The notes: a model not told the origin generated them from the letters alone. DNA of 17,293 nucleotides from CAKMMH01 sp927798255 (GCA_034180415.1 JAXFOK010000002.1:1-17293), one strand, 5' to 3'. Shown: positions 1 through 7,077, counted from the stretch's first letter. Translations and numbers: made by a program.

Positions 1-1
1 T

Positions 2-478
2 GAAATTAATAATTTTATAAGTATTTTTAATTCTGAATCGGAAAATAATATGCTTATGTTTAATGGTGAACCATTTAAAGCTGACCTTGCTTTTCAAAAG
101 ATTTTTAAAAAAGCAAAAGATAAGATTTTTATAATTGATGATTATATAGGAATAAAAACATTAGAACATTTAAGAAGCGTAAAATCTAAAATTACAATTT
201 TTTCAGATAACAAAGGGAAACATTTGACACATCAAGAATTAATTGATTTTCAAAAAGAATATCCAAATGTAACTTTATCATTTAAAAGAACAGGTGATAA
301 AATACATGATAGATACATTTTAATAAATTATAAAACAAATAATGAGCAAGCATGGCATCTTGGCTCTTCTATAAAAGATGTAGGAAGCAAAGTTACAACT
401 ATTAACAAATTTGATGATGTAAATTTAATACATTTTGTAATAGAAGATTTACTTAAAAATACTGATAAAATAATTTAA
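2..478 (+). CDS. C-terminal part of an ORF6N/phage antirepressor-type protein (5' end outside window)
   Basis: The frame is open from base 2 to the TAA at 476-478, so the ATGs at 50 and 56 are probably internal and the gene begins before the window. The visible part resembles the C-terminal domain found in many ORF6N-domain and related phage regulator proteins. It starts with a segment containing KIFIIDDYIG, then IHDRYILI, then WHLGSSIKDVGSK, matching the family pattern HDRFLIID...YHIGASLKDLGKK. That pattern has a phospholipase-D-like flavour. The family acts in prophage regulation and its C-terminal domain has no proven activity. No N-terminal DNA-binding domain is visible. ORF6N- and RhuM-like remnants occur near the other end of the window, which suggests phage-derived flanks. 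The family call is by eye from motif order; the exact N-terminal type is unknown. Confidence 0.6.
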   Translation, partial: EINNFISIFNSESENNMLMFNGEPFKADLAFQKIFKKAKDKIFIIDDYIGIKTLEHLRSVKSKITIFSDNKGKHLTHQELIDFQKEYPNVTLSFKRTGDKIHDRYILINYKTNNEQAWHLGSSIKDVGSKVTTINKFDDVNLIHFVIEDLLKNTDKII

Positions 479-510
479 TATAAAAAATGCGATTGATAAT
501 CTTAGCTAAC

Positions 511-549
511 TTTATTCGGTTCTAACCGAGTAAGTTTTGACCGAATAAA
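511..549 (+). repeat. Nested inverted repeat with two alternative stems
   Basis: The 10-mer tttattcggt (511-520) is the exact reverse complement of accgaataaa (540-549). Inside it, ttattcggtt (512-521) can instead pair with aaccgagtaa (524-533) with one G-U pair. The two stems share a left arm and exclude each other. It lies 30 bp after the stop of the upstream gene. It could be a terminator or attenuator-like structure, or an operator, but there is no clear T-run after the outer stem. Confidence 0.45.
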
Positions 550-672
550 CATGAGGTATGTATCAAAAGATAATTTTTTCTTATAGTGTCATATAATCTA
601 AAGAGAGTTATCTCTCACATAAAATAAAAATCTATACTTAGAGTTTTGATAGTCCATTCATTTTAAATGTAA

Positions 673-701
673 TTGACAATCTAAAAAAATATCACAACAA
701 T
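673..701 (+). promoter_or_regulatory. Candidate sigma-70 promoter for the 731 gene
   Basis: A perfect TTGACA (673-678) is followed after 17 bp by AACAAT (696-701), which matches four of six positions of TATAAT. Transcription would start near 708, just upstream of the AAGGAA ribosome site at 718-723. The -10 is weak and the region is A/T-rich, so this is tentative. Confidence 0.35.
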
Positions 702-730
702 AAGTTTGAGAATTTTTAAGGAATTTTAAA

Positions 731-1084
731 GTGCAAAAACAATTTACACCAGAAAAAATTACAGAGCTTAAAGAAAATGAAGTATTTGTTTTTGGAAGTA
801 ATCTTGAAGGATGTCATAGCGGAGGCGCCGCTAAAGTTGCGATGGAAAAATTTGGTGCTCTGTGGGGGCAAGGCGTTGGGTTGCAGGGAAAAAGCTATGC
901 AATTCCTACAATGCAAGGAGGCACAGAAACAATTAAATCTTATGTTGATGAGTTTATAAATTTTGCATCAAATCATAAAGAACTTACATTTTTTGTTACT
1001 CGAATCGGATGCGGAATAGCAGGATTTAAAGATGAGGAAATTGCACCATTTTTTAAAAAAACATTAGATAGTTTCTGTGTATAA
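731..1084 (+). CDS. A1S_2505-type phage-associated (non-structural) protein
   Basis: This encodes 117 aa from a GTG start at 731. The start is chosen because AAGGAA (718-723) lies 7 nt upstream and no in-frame ATG covers the conserved N-terminus. Recognisable stretches are VFVFGSNLEGCHSGGAAK (residues about 18-35), GQGVGLQGKSYAIPTMQGG (about 46-64) and FVTRIGCGIAGFKDEEIAPFF near the C-terminus. These fit the small family annotated as A1S_2505-type phage non-structural protein, which has a macro-domain-like glycine pattern. Its biochemical role is not known to me; nucleotide or ADP-ribose binding would be inference from the fold-like pattern. It stands alone with its own candidate promoter and is visibly richer in G/C than the A/T-rich intergenic sequence around it. 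Length is normal for the family and the gene looks intact. Confidence 0.75.
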   Translation: MQKQFTPEKITELKENEVFVFGSNLEGCHSGGAAKVAMEKFGALWGQGVGLQGKSYAIPTMQGGTETIKSYVDEFINFASNHKELTFFVTRIGCGIAGFKDEEIAPFFKKTLDSFCV

Positions 1085-1131
1085 ATAGCGATTTTTAGCT
1101 TTACAATCAGGGTTAAGAATTCGATTTGTAT

Positions 1132-1195
1132 GAATTTAGGGGATAGAGACTTTAAGAATTTTAGAATTTAAGGATAGTAACTTTAAAAAATTTTA
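1132..1195. repeat. Imperfect tandem duplication, 2 x 32 nt
   Basis: Units 1132-1163 and 1164-1195 are adjacent and both read gaattta..ggatag...ctttaa..a.tttta, with a handful of substitutions and no length difference. This looks like a simple local duplication. No function is evident. Confidence 0.55.
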
Positions 1196-1305
1196 AAATA
1201 AAAAAAATTAGATAGATTTATCCTGTTAAAAAGTATCGATAACAAAAAATTAGTTAAGATTTTCTTAAAGCTATACTTGCTAATGTAAAAAGATTATACG
1301 TAATT

Positions 1306-1346
1306 ACACTTCTTTTAGCTGCTTTAACGGAAGTGTCAGATTTTTT
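1306..1346 (+). terminator. Possible intrinsic terminator
   Basis: Arms acacttc (1306-1312) and gaagtgt (1330-1336) form a 7-bp stem with a 17-nt loop. A T-run (attttttc) begins 3-4 nt after the stem. It lies about 220 bp after the 731 gene. The stem is short, the loop long and the T-run offset, so it is a weak candidate. Confidence 0.3.
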
Positions 1347-1414
1347 CTGTAAGTAGAGAGGTTTTAAGCGTATATATATAAGCACCATTCCTTTCTTCAT
1401 AACTCTTTTTTATC

Positions 1415-1443
1415 TTGACATTTTTTTCTTTTTTTTTTAAATT
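1415..1443 (+). promoter_or_regulatory. Candidate promoter of the radical SAM/precursor cassette
   Basis: A perfect TTGACA (1415-1420) is followed by a 17-nt spacer that is entirely pyrimidine, then TAAATT (1438-1443), a four-of-six -10 match. This would give a leader of about 180 nt ahead of the ATG at 1630. The all-T/C spacer is unusual. The -35 is convincing but the -10 is not. Confidence 0.35.
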
Positions 1444-1629
1444 CCTGCATAGAGAAATGCTGATATGTAACTTTTTAAAAATAATTATTTTAAAAACAAG
1501 GCGTTTTTTAAGTTTTTACTTTTAAATGTTGGATTAATTAGCATTTCTATATAAGTATAGATTTTATTAAAGGTTTAAATAATATGAGTAGATGTGTGTT
1601 TGTCATTTAAATGAAAGGATTATACTAAA
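1444..1629 (+). promoter_or_regulatory. Long leader with distant inverted repeats
   Basis: agaaatgct (1453-1461) is the exact reverse complement of agcatttct (1540-1548), enclosing an A/T-rich near-palindrome at about 1473-1498. The ribosome site AAAGGA (1614-1619) lies 10 nt before the ATG at 1630. A tiny frame of eight codons (ATG at 1584, TAA at 1608) ends just before that site. Structure-based control of the cassette is possible but is only inferred. Confidence 0.3.
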
Positions 1630-2985
1630 ATGTATAGGACCTTAAAAGCACCTCTTAGTGTTCAACTCGAGGTTACTGGAAGTTGTAATATAAGTTGTAA
1701 GCATTGTTACAATTTTTGGAGAGGCAATCAGTTCGATGAGTGTTATTTAAATGAAAGTTATCTAAAGAATATGACTGTAGATACTGTCGTTAAGCTTTTT
1801 CGTGAGATAGTAAAGTTTAAAATTAAAAATATTGTAATTACAGGTGGTGAGCCACTTTTAAATTATAATATTGTAAAGTTTATTTTAAAACTTGCAAAAG
1901 AGAATCATGTCAGTGTGTCAATGAATTCAAACTTGATACTTATTAATGATGATATCGCAGTAGAGCTTAAAGAATTAGGGCTAAAGGGAATTTTGACATC
2001 GTTTATGGGGTCGTGTGAAAAAGTGTACGAAGCCGTAAGCGGTGTTAATGGAACTTTCCAAAAAGCAACTGATGGCTTAAGGTGTGTTCTGAATAATGGC
2101 TTTAATGTTACATGCAATATGGTAACAACAAAACTTAATGTACAGGATGTTTTTAATACTGCAAGCTTTGTGAAACAACTAGGTGTTACGAAATTTGCTA
2201 TGACTCCAGCAAGTATACCTGCAAATTGCAGTGATTTTTCGCAGTATTCCTTAATAAAAGAAGAAGTGATTTTCGCTTATAATGAGTTGTTGAGAGTGCA
2301 GGATGAACTTAATATGGTAATTGATACGTTAGTTCCGTTGCCATTATGTTTTATCAATAACCTTAACAAGTTTCCTAATTTTATTAGAAGGAAATGTTCA
2401 GCTGGAATTACATTTGCGATGATAAGTAGTGGAGGAATTATTCGTCCGTGTCCTAATACTTCGATTGAGTTCGGTTCAGTTTTAGAATATGGACTTGAGG
2501 CTACTTGGAAGCGGATGACAAGCTATAGAAGCGGAGAACGCATTCCAAAAGACTGCAAGGAGTGTAAGCTTTTAGTGAATTGTCTAGGAGGCTGTAGATA
2601 TCGAGGTGAGAAAGAGTCTGGAAAGATTTATGGGCTTGATTCGTTGTGTGATGTATCTTTAAAAGAAGATACGTATCAGCTTTTTACCCAAAACAAAAAA
2701 GATATAGTAAGCAAGACCGAAATCCCCAAAGATTCATATCTCAATTTTATAAACGTTGATATAAGAGAAGAGGAGTTTGGAGCTGTAGTGCTAAGTGAAA
2801 ATGGACATTGGTTAATTGTGAATTCCGATGGTTGTGACTTAGTAAAAAAGTGCATAGAACTTAAATTAATATCAACTAATGAACAAGTGGTTACTAGAAA
2901 TAAGAAGTTTTTCTTAATGCTTCTTAATAGTAATGTTGTCTCAATAACTTCTAATAATTCAATAAGTTCTAATAATAAGGAATAG
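1630..2985 (+). CDS. Radical SAM/SPASM peptide maturase with C-terminal PqqD/RRE-like domain
   Basis: This 451-aa enzyme should reductively cleave S-adenosylmethionine on a [4Fe-4S] cluster and modify a peptide. CNISCKHC gives the CxxxCxxC cluster ligands C19, C23 and C26, and TGGEP (71-75) is the SAM-binding glycine motif. The C-terminal half has a full SPASM signature for auxiliary clusters: C256, then GIIRPC to C274, then C309-x2-C312-x5-C318-x3-C322, then C340. Residues about 378-440 (FGAVVLSENGHWLIVNSDG region) resemble PqqD-type RiPP recognition elements that bind leader peptides. The start is supported by AAAGGA 10 nt upstream. The next gene, 4 bp on, encodes a Cys-rich peptide, its likely substrate. 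SPASM maturases commonly form thioether links from Cys; the actual product here is unknown. The maturase of the CLI_3235-type Cys-rich bacteriocins is a possible relative. The gene is richer in G+C than most of the window. Confidence 0.85.
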   Translation: MYRTLKAPLSVQLEVTGSCNISCKHCYNFWRGNQFDECYLNESYLKNMTVDTVVKLFREIVKFKIKNIVITGGEPLLNYNIVKFILKLAKENHVSVSMNSNLILINDDIAVELKELGLKGILTSFMGSCEKVYEAVSGVNGTFQKATDGLRCVLNNGFNVTCNMVTTKLNVQDVFNTASFVKQLGVTKFAMTPASIPANCSDFSQYSLIKEEVIFAYNELLRVQDELNMVIDTLVPLPLCFINNLNKFPNFIRRKCSAGITFAMISSGGIIRPCPNTSIEFGSVLEYGLEATWKRMTSYRSGERIPKDCKECKLLVNCLGGCRYRGEKESGKIYGLDSLCDVSLKEDTYQLFTQNKKDIVSKTEIPKDSYLNFINVDIREEEFGAVVLSENGHWLIVNSDGCDLVKKCIELKLISTNEQVVTRNKKFFLMLLNSNVVSITSNNSISSNNKE

Positions 2986-2989
2986 AGTT

Positions 2990-3184
2990 ATGGTTGTGCT
3001 TAATCCTAAATTAAATCCCCAAGTGTTGGGAATTTTCGATGACAGTTTCACGTCTACTGCGCATCCTGTTTCTTGTGAGAGCGGTGAAGATAGTTTTATT
3101 TTTGCTAGCTCGAACGATTGTGTTTGTGAGGCTCAAGAGGAAATTTGCGTTTGCGTGTGTGACTGTGACAAGTGCATGGATTAA
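2990..3184 (+). CDS. Cys-rich RiPP precursor-like peptide
   Basis: A 64-aa peptide starts 4 bp after the radical SAM gene. Its ribosome site AAGGA (2977-2981) overlaps the end of that gene, which indicates coupled translation. The N-terminal 28 residues contain no Cys and look like a leader (MVVLNPKLNPQVLGIFDDSF). The C-terminal 36 residues hold all eight Cys, at 29, 44, 46, 53, 55, 57, 59 and 62, and end in a C-x-C run ICVCVCDCDKCMD. Acidic and Ser residues lie between them and could accept thioether links. Size, leader/core layout and position beside a SPASM maturase all fit a ranthipeptide- or sactipeptide-type precursor; I cannot match a named family with certainty. A strong terminator follows 21 bp after the stop. 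No dedicated transporter is visible. A metal-binding peptide that is not modified is the main alternative. Confidence 0.75.
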   Translation: MVVLNPKLNPQVLGIFDDSFTSTAHPVSCESGEDSFIFASSNDCVCEAQEEICVCVCDCDKCMD

Positions 3185-3205
3185 AAGTATATAGGTTTTT
3201 GACTG

Positions 3206-3241
3206 GCATGGATAGATAGGTTTATTTATCCATGCTTTTTT
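3206..3241 (+). terminator. Intrinsic terminator of the RiPP-like cassette
   Basis: gcatggata (3206-3214) and tatccatgc (3227-3235) form a perfect 9-bp stem with a 12-nt loop, followed by six T residues (3236-3241). This is the clearest terminator in the window. It ends the maturase/precursor transcript and separates it from the next gene. Confidence 0.85.
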
Positions 3242-3273
3242 ATAATAAGCATTTTTACGTTTTAGAAGGTGAA

Positions 3274-4482
3274 ATGACTCTTTTTCTTAAATCAACTTTA
3301 TTAATTGATGAAAATATATCAAAAATTGTTAATGACGCAGTAAGCGAATATAATAAATTTTATAATATAACGTTACCAGAAGATACATTAGTAATTCATA
3401 TTTTAGACAAGACTACATTTAAAAAATTTTGTGTTGCTAAACCTGACTTTGTAGTAGGATTTGTAATGCAAGGTAAGGTTTATATTTGTGAACATGAGAG
3501 TATAAAGGATAGATATGATGAAATTGAGTATAAGAAGCTTTTAAGACATGAAATAGCGCATGCTTTTTTAAATTGTTACACAAATTTAAATCAATTCATA
3601 CCAAAATGGCTCCATGAGGGCTTGGCAGTTTACTTGTCTGGCCAAATAGCTAATCGTGATAAATCAATAAATATGATAAAGCTTTTTGATAAAAATCAAG
3701 ATACATATTTATATTATAATGGTGCTGGAATATTTATTAAATATATAATTGAAACCTATAAAAAAAATAAATTTATAGATTTCCTAGATTTGATAAGCAA
3801 TATTAAATCAGAAAATGAAGTAAACAAATGCTTTATTAAGATTTATAATAAGACTTTAAAGGCAATGTTAAAGGATATTTTAAAATGTAATGAATGTACT
3901 AGCTACAAGAAAAAATTTTCTTTAAATTATTTTAAGAAAGAAATATATAAAAATATAAAAAGTTATAGTATAAAATTAAAAAAGTTTTTTGAGTGTGATA
4001 TTAGCTGTGAAAAAATTTTTATAAAAGGGTATGTCGAAGATATTGATCCTAAAAATAATTACGCCAAGATAAATACCAATCTTTATATGTTTAATCCACG
4101 TAAAAGTTATTATAAGCTAGATAGTTACTATAAATATGTTTCAAAATACTTAACAAGGTTTTTCATTTTAAAATATTTTAGTAATAATAATATACCTAAT
4201 TGGCTAATAGAAGGGTTAGTTTGTTATTTAAATGATGAGTTAAAAGGAATGAATTATAACGAAAAGATTTTGCATTTATTAGATGATGAAGCAACCCCAA
4301 TATTAAAAAAATTTGGTGGTGGATTTTTAATTAGCCATTTAATAAAAAAATATAGCAAAGAAAAATTTCTAATGTTCTTAATATCGTTAAAAAATATAAA
4401 AAGTGATAGTGTAGTAAATACTAAATTTAAAAGAGTTTATAATAAAAATATTAAAGATATATTAAATGAAATGTTGCTTTAG
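3274..4482 (+). CDS. Duplicated gluzincin (peptidase MA-like) zinc protein; second copy lacks HExxH
   Basis: This encodes 402 aa from ATG 3274, preceded by GAAGGTGA. An earlier in-frame ATG at 3232 lies inside the terminator stem and is rejected. Residues 92-96 are HEIAH and the third ligand E115 sits in PKWLHEGLAVYLSG, the layout of peptidase MA-like gluzincins. The second half repeats the first: WLIEGLVCYL against WLHEGLAVYL, then FGGGFLISHLIKKY against NGAGIFIKYIIETY, then RVYNKNIKDIL against KIYNKTLKAML. At the HExxH position the second half instead has roughly TRFFI, keeping only the glutamate (E313), so it should not bind zinc. No signal peptide or membrane segment is seen, so it is probably cytosolic. 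The codons are much more A/T-rich than the preceding cassette. It may process the nearby peptide leader, but the terminator makes the link uncertain; another intracellular protease role is equally possible. Confidence 0.75.
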   Translation: MTLFLKSTLLIDENISKIVNDAVSEYNKFYNITLPEDTLVIHILDKTTFKKFCVAKPDFVVGFVMQGKVYICEHESIKDRYDEIEYKKLLRHEIAHAFLNCYTNLNQFIPKWLHEGLAVYLSGQIANRDKSINMIKLFDKNQDTYLYYNGAGIFIKYIIETYKKNKFIDFLDLISNIKSENEVNKCFIKIYNKTLKAMLKDILKCNECTSYKKKFSLNYFKKEIYKNIKSYSIKLKKFFECDISCEKIFIKGYVEDIDPKNNYAKINTNLYMFNPRKSYYKLDSYYKYVSKYLTRFFILKYFSNNNIPNWLIEGLVCYLNDELKGMNYNEKILHLLDDEATPILKKFGGGFLISHLIKKYSKEKFLMFLISLKNIKSDSVVNTKFKRVYNKNIKDILNEMLL

Positions 4483-4862
4483 TGAAATTGCAGTTAAAGT
4501 AATAAAATTGATAAAAACAATATAAGAAACTCAATGAGCATGAGAATAGTACTATTGATAATAGCCTAAATCGTTTTCTAATCAAATTGTGTAAATACTT
4601 TTGAAAAAATTAATTCATTAAAAAATGATGCGATAGAACAATTAAATAGGTATGAAGAAAGTGAAGAGATTAAAGAAGCAAAAGAAAGTGGAAAATTAAT
4701 AAAAAAGTTAGTGATTATTGGAAGCTCTCAAAAGCTTGTGCTTATAGAGGAAGTATGAAATAAATTTTATAATGAAATGTTTAAAGTAAATATTTAACAA
4801 TAATAAGATATTAAGTTGAATGTAAGCTAAGAATGCCTGTTATATTTTATTAGATATGTTTT
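4483..4862. other. Interval of decayed sequence between the zinc protein and the McrB-like relic
   Basis: No intact gene is present. The middle part holds one coding-like fragment, listed separately at 4582-4758. The rest is A/T-rich with frequent stops in all frames, and I see no hairpin or promoter I would defend. Confidence 0.5.
4582..4758 (+). pseudogene. C-terminal fragment resembling a PD-(D/E)XK nuclease-type domain
   Basis: An open frame without a plausible start runs to the TGA at 4756-4758. It reads in part AIEQLNRYEESEEIKEAKES and KLIKKLVIIGSSQKLVLIEEV. This pattern (QL..Y, then a basic segment, then a hydrophobic strand, then ELV..EE) resembles the C-terminal end of PD-(D/E)XK domains fused to AAA-ATPase-like proteins. 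Catalytic residues of that fold lie upstream and are absent here. The call is by eye and tentative. It sits directly before another broken defence-type gene. Confidence 0.35.
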
Positions 4863-5945
4863 ATGACGGTTTCTGCATTTGATATTAAGAAAGTAAGAGA
4901 ATTGGTAATCAGTGAAAGTAATAGTGCCAGATATGATAAAATAGAAGAAGAATGCAAAAAGCAAGTAAAAGAATTTTTAGAAGAATATAATATTGATAAT
5001 TTAAAAAAATTATCAGGAAAAGCATTGCTCGAAAAAATATTTTTACCCAAAAATCCTAAAATTAAATCTTTAACATATGAACTCGAATATGGAAAAGTAA
5101 AAAATATCATTGGAATCGGTGGAGGAAGTGCATATAAATTCCCTGTATTTAAAAATGTTTAAGATAAATATTGGAAAGGTGGTACACCTCAAAATCCAAA
5201 GATATTATCAGATGAGGAAGCGATCAAGATTGCAAAAAAAGAATTAGAATGTTTAATAAAATCTATAAATATAATTAATGAAATAAACCAAAAATATGGA
5301 TTTAATGATATAGAAAGTTATAAAAAACTTAATGAAAGATTAAATAATATTCATAAACCAGCAGCATGATTTCTTAAGTACATTATCCTTAATTTTATTG
5401 AAATTTTTCCTATTCTTGTCAAAAATGATATGATAATAAATCTAATTATTATCTTTGATTTGGAGTATCACAATAAAAGTGATAAATACTTAAATCTAGG
5501 TGAATTAATTTTATTTATAAAGCAACTCAGGATTAGTAATTACAAATTTGGTTTCATTGCTGGAAAAATATTTGAAGATTTAGATAAAAATCAAATTCAT
5601 TATTGGGTCTATTCCCCTGGTGAAAATGCTAAAATTTGGAACGAATGTTATCAAAATGGTTATATGGCAATAGAGTGGAAAAAGCTAGGGGATTTAAGAA
5701 AATTTGAGAATAAGGAAGACTTAAATTTAAAAGTTAAAGAATTATATAATAAAGATGGTTCTGCTAAAAATCATACTTTAACATTATGGAGTTTTGGTAA
5801 TAAAATTAAAAATGGAGATATTGTTTATGCAAAACAAGGAACTCGTAAAATTTTAGGGCGTGGTGTTGTTACATCTGATTATGAAAATGTTAGAATTAAT
5901 AAATACATTAACAGAACTTTATATGTTAAATCACATTATGACTGA
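4863..5945 (+). pseudogene. McrB-like N-terminal region, two in-frame stops, AAA+ part missing
   Basis: One reading frame runs through 361 codons but is interrupted by TAA at 5160 and TGA at 5367. Both sides of each stop read as the same protein: ELEYGKVKNIIGIGGGSAYKF before the first, DKYWKGGTPQNPKILSDEEA after it, and a later segment with IHYWVYSPGENAKIWNECY and NGDIVYAKQGTRKILGRGVV. This order matches the N-terminal part of AAA-family McrB-type proteins of low-G+C bacteria. It comprises an N-terminal RYDxIEEECKKQVKEFL region followed by an EVE/PUA-like presumed modified-base reader. The GTPase AAA+ module that should follow is absent, and the frame ends within 8 bp of the start of an unrelated acetyltransferase. 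Two different stop codons make recoding unlikely. No good ribosome site precedes 4863. This is a dead restriction/defence gene. Confidence 0.7.
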
Positions 5946-6518
5946 AAAAGAAAAAATGATAAAGGGGTTGTTATATAACCCAAACCTAGATAAAGCTCTA
6001 GTACGAGAAAGAGTTAGAGTCAAAGATTTATGTCGAGCATATAATTCATTAGATCCTAACGAAAGAGAAAAAGAACATGAAGTCATGAAAAAAATTCTCG
6101 TAAAAACTAAAGAACATTTTAGAATTAATCCAAATTTTTGGTGCGACTATGGATATAATATAGAAATAGGCGAAAACTTCTTTTCAAACTATAACTTGGT
6201 AATTCTAGATTGTGCAAAAGTTACTTTTGGTGATAATGTTGCAATTGGACCAAATTGCGGGTTCTATGCTGTGGGCATCCATTAAATCATAAAGAAAGGG
6301 AAGAAGGACTTGAGTACGCACTTCCTATAAAAGTAGGAAATAATGTCTGGATAGGGGGAGGCGTAAATGTAATGCCTGGAGTTACTATTGGAGATAATGT
6401 CGTAATTGGAGCAGGAAGTGTTGTCACAAAAGATATTAAAAGCAACTCTGTAGCTGTCGGAAGTCCATGCAAGGTGATAAAAAAAATTAATATTCTAATA
6501 GAAAAATTTAATAGTTAA
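5938..6518 (+). pseudogene. Maltose/galactoside O-acetyltransferase family gene with one-base frameshift
   Basis: The start at 5938 gives MTEKEKMIKGLLYNPN, the standard N-terminus of the maltose O-acetyltransferase (Maa/LacA/NodL) family. These are trimeric left-handed beta-helix enzymes that transfer acetyl from acetyl-CoA to a sugar. The frame runs through the first hexapeptide repeats to VAIGPNCGFYAVG and then stops at about 6285. The rest continues in the -1 frame: HPLNHKEREEGLEYALPIKV, then NVWIGGGVNVMPGVTIGDN, AGSVVTKDI, SPCKVIKKI. Normal homologues read GPN.G.YTA.HPL without a break, so one base is missing near the GGG at 6272-6274. The split falls next to the catalytic histidine of HPL, so neither half should be active. 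No ribosome site is seen, and the start overlaps the end of the McrB-like relic. A sequencing error in the G-run is possible. Confidence 0.75.
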
Positions 6519-6541
6519 AAAACATTTTAATTTATGCGAAG

Positions 6542-6571
6542 TATGAAATTAAAAGAAGTTAAAATTTCATA
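6542..6571. repeat. A/T-rich hairpin between converging genes
   Basis: tatgaaatt (6542-6550) pairs perfectly with aatttcata (6563-6571) over 9 bp with a 12-nt loop. It lies between the + strand acetyltransferase end and the end of the minus-strand fragment. It has only two G-C pairs and no clear T-run on either strand, so a terminator role is doubtful. Confidence 0.3.
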
Positions 6572-6633
6572 AAAAATTTATTATAAAAAAATCAACGGTC
6601 ACTCTTAATATAGAATATTTGTAAGTTTATTTT

Positions 6634-7044
6634 TTATAGTTTCTCTTTTTCTCTATATGCACTAGATGATATACTGATTTTTTTACCAAGTAATGTATAT
6701 AAAGGAACAGAGATTTTTGTTGTAAATTTTATATCATTTTCAGTTTCATTACTGTTAAATGAAACAAAATAGTTACTTCCTTTAGTTTTATTTACAGCTG
6801 GTAATAATTTGCTAATATTATTAAAAGCAACATCTTGTGCTTTATTTAAATCTTTGTCTGAATATGGTGAATTTAAATTTTGCTTATTTTTTGAAAAGCC
6901 TGTAAATACATACTCGCATACTTGTACGGAATTTTTACATTCATTTGGTATTGACTCTTCATTATAATTACCAAGTAGTTCTTTTTTAGCTGTTGATAAA
7001 TTACTTGAAATGCTATATTCAACACATTCATCACTTGGGCCATT
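6634..7044 (-). pseudogene. C-terminal fragment of an unidentified minus-strand protein
   Basis: On the minus strand a frame of 136 codons runs from 7044 to the stop at 6634-6636. It has no start codon near its beginning and an immediate TGA upstream. It reads as real protein: NGPSDECVEYSISSNLSTA, SDKDLNKAQDVAFNNISKLL, then KFTTKISVPLYTLLGKKI and SISSSAYREKEKL at the end. A different minus frame over 6873-7058 begins with ATG but looks non-coding. The pattern, with polar segments and a C-terminal beta-type VPLYTLLGKKISISSSA, recalls TadE/TadG pilin-like proteins, but I would not assign it. Its 5' part is replaced at about 7045 by unrelated + strand sequence, so it is probably truncated. It is the only clear minus-strand gene remnant in the window. 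Confidence 0.5.
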
Positions 7045-7077
7045 TCATGTATAGGCAATTATATATTATTCTTACCA

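Larger units (their letters stand above)
1085..1629. other. Gene-free interval before the radical SAM cassette
   Basis: I see no supported coding sequence in these 545 bases. They hold, in order, a two-copy 32-nt tandem repeat, a hairpin with a following T-run, a pyrimidine tract inside a candidate promoter, and a long leader with distant inverted repeats. Each is listed separately. Confidence 0.6.

Noticed and set aside
1584..1610. Eight-codon frame MSRCVFVI as a leader peptide
   Set aside because: It is too short to support on its own. It is mentioned only as part of the leader.
3232..3273. Earlier in-frame ATG for the zinc protein
   Set aside because: It lies in the right arm of a strong terminator stem and lacks a ribosome site. 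ATG 3274 has GAAGGTGA upstream.
5860..5937. Longer N-terminus for the acetyltransferase
   Set aside because: The extra 26 residues are an out-of-frame reading of the McrB-like relic. The family N-terminus MTEKEKM starts at 5938.
4863..5945. Alternative genetic code reading through the stops
   Set aside because: Two different stop codons (TAA and TGA) would both have to be recoded, while neighbouring genes use them as normal ends.
6873..7058. Minus-strand frame beginning with ATG
   Set aside because: A neighbouring minus frame (7044-6634) reads longer and more protein-like. This one looks like its shadow.
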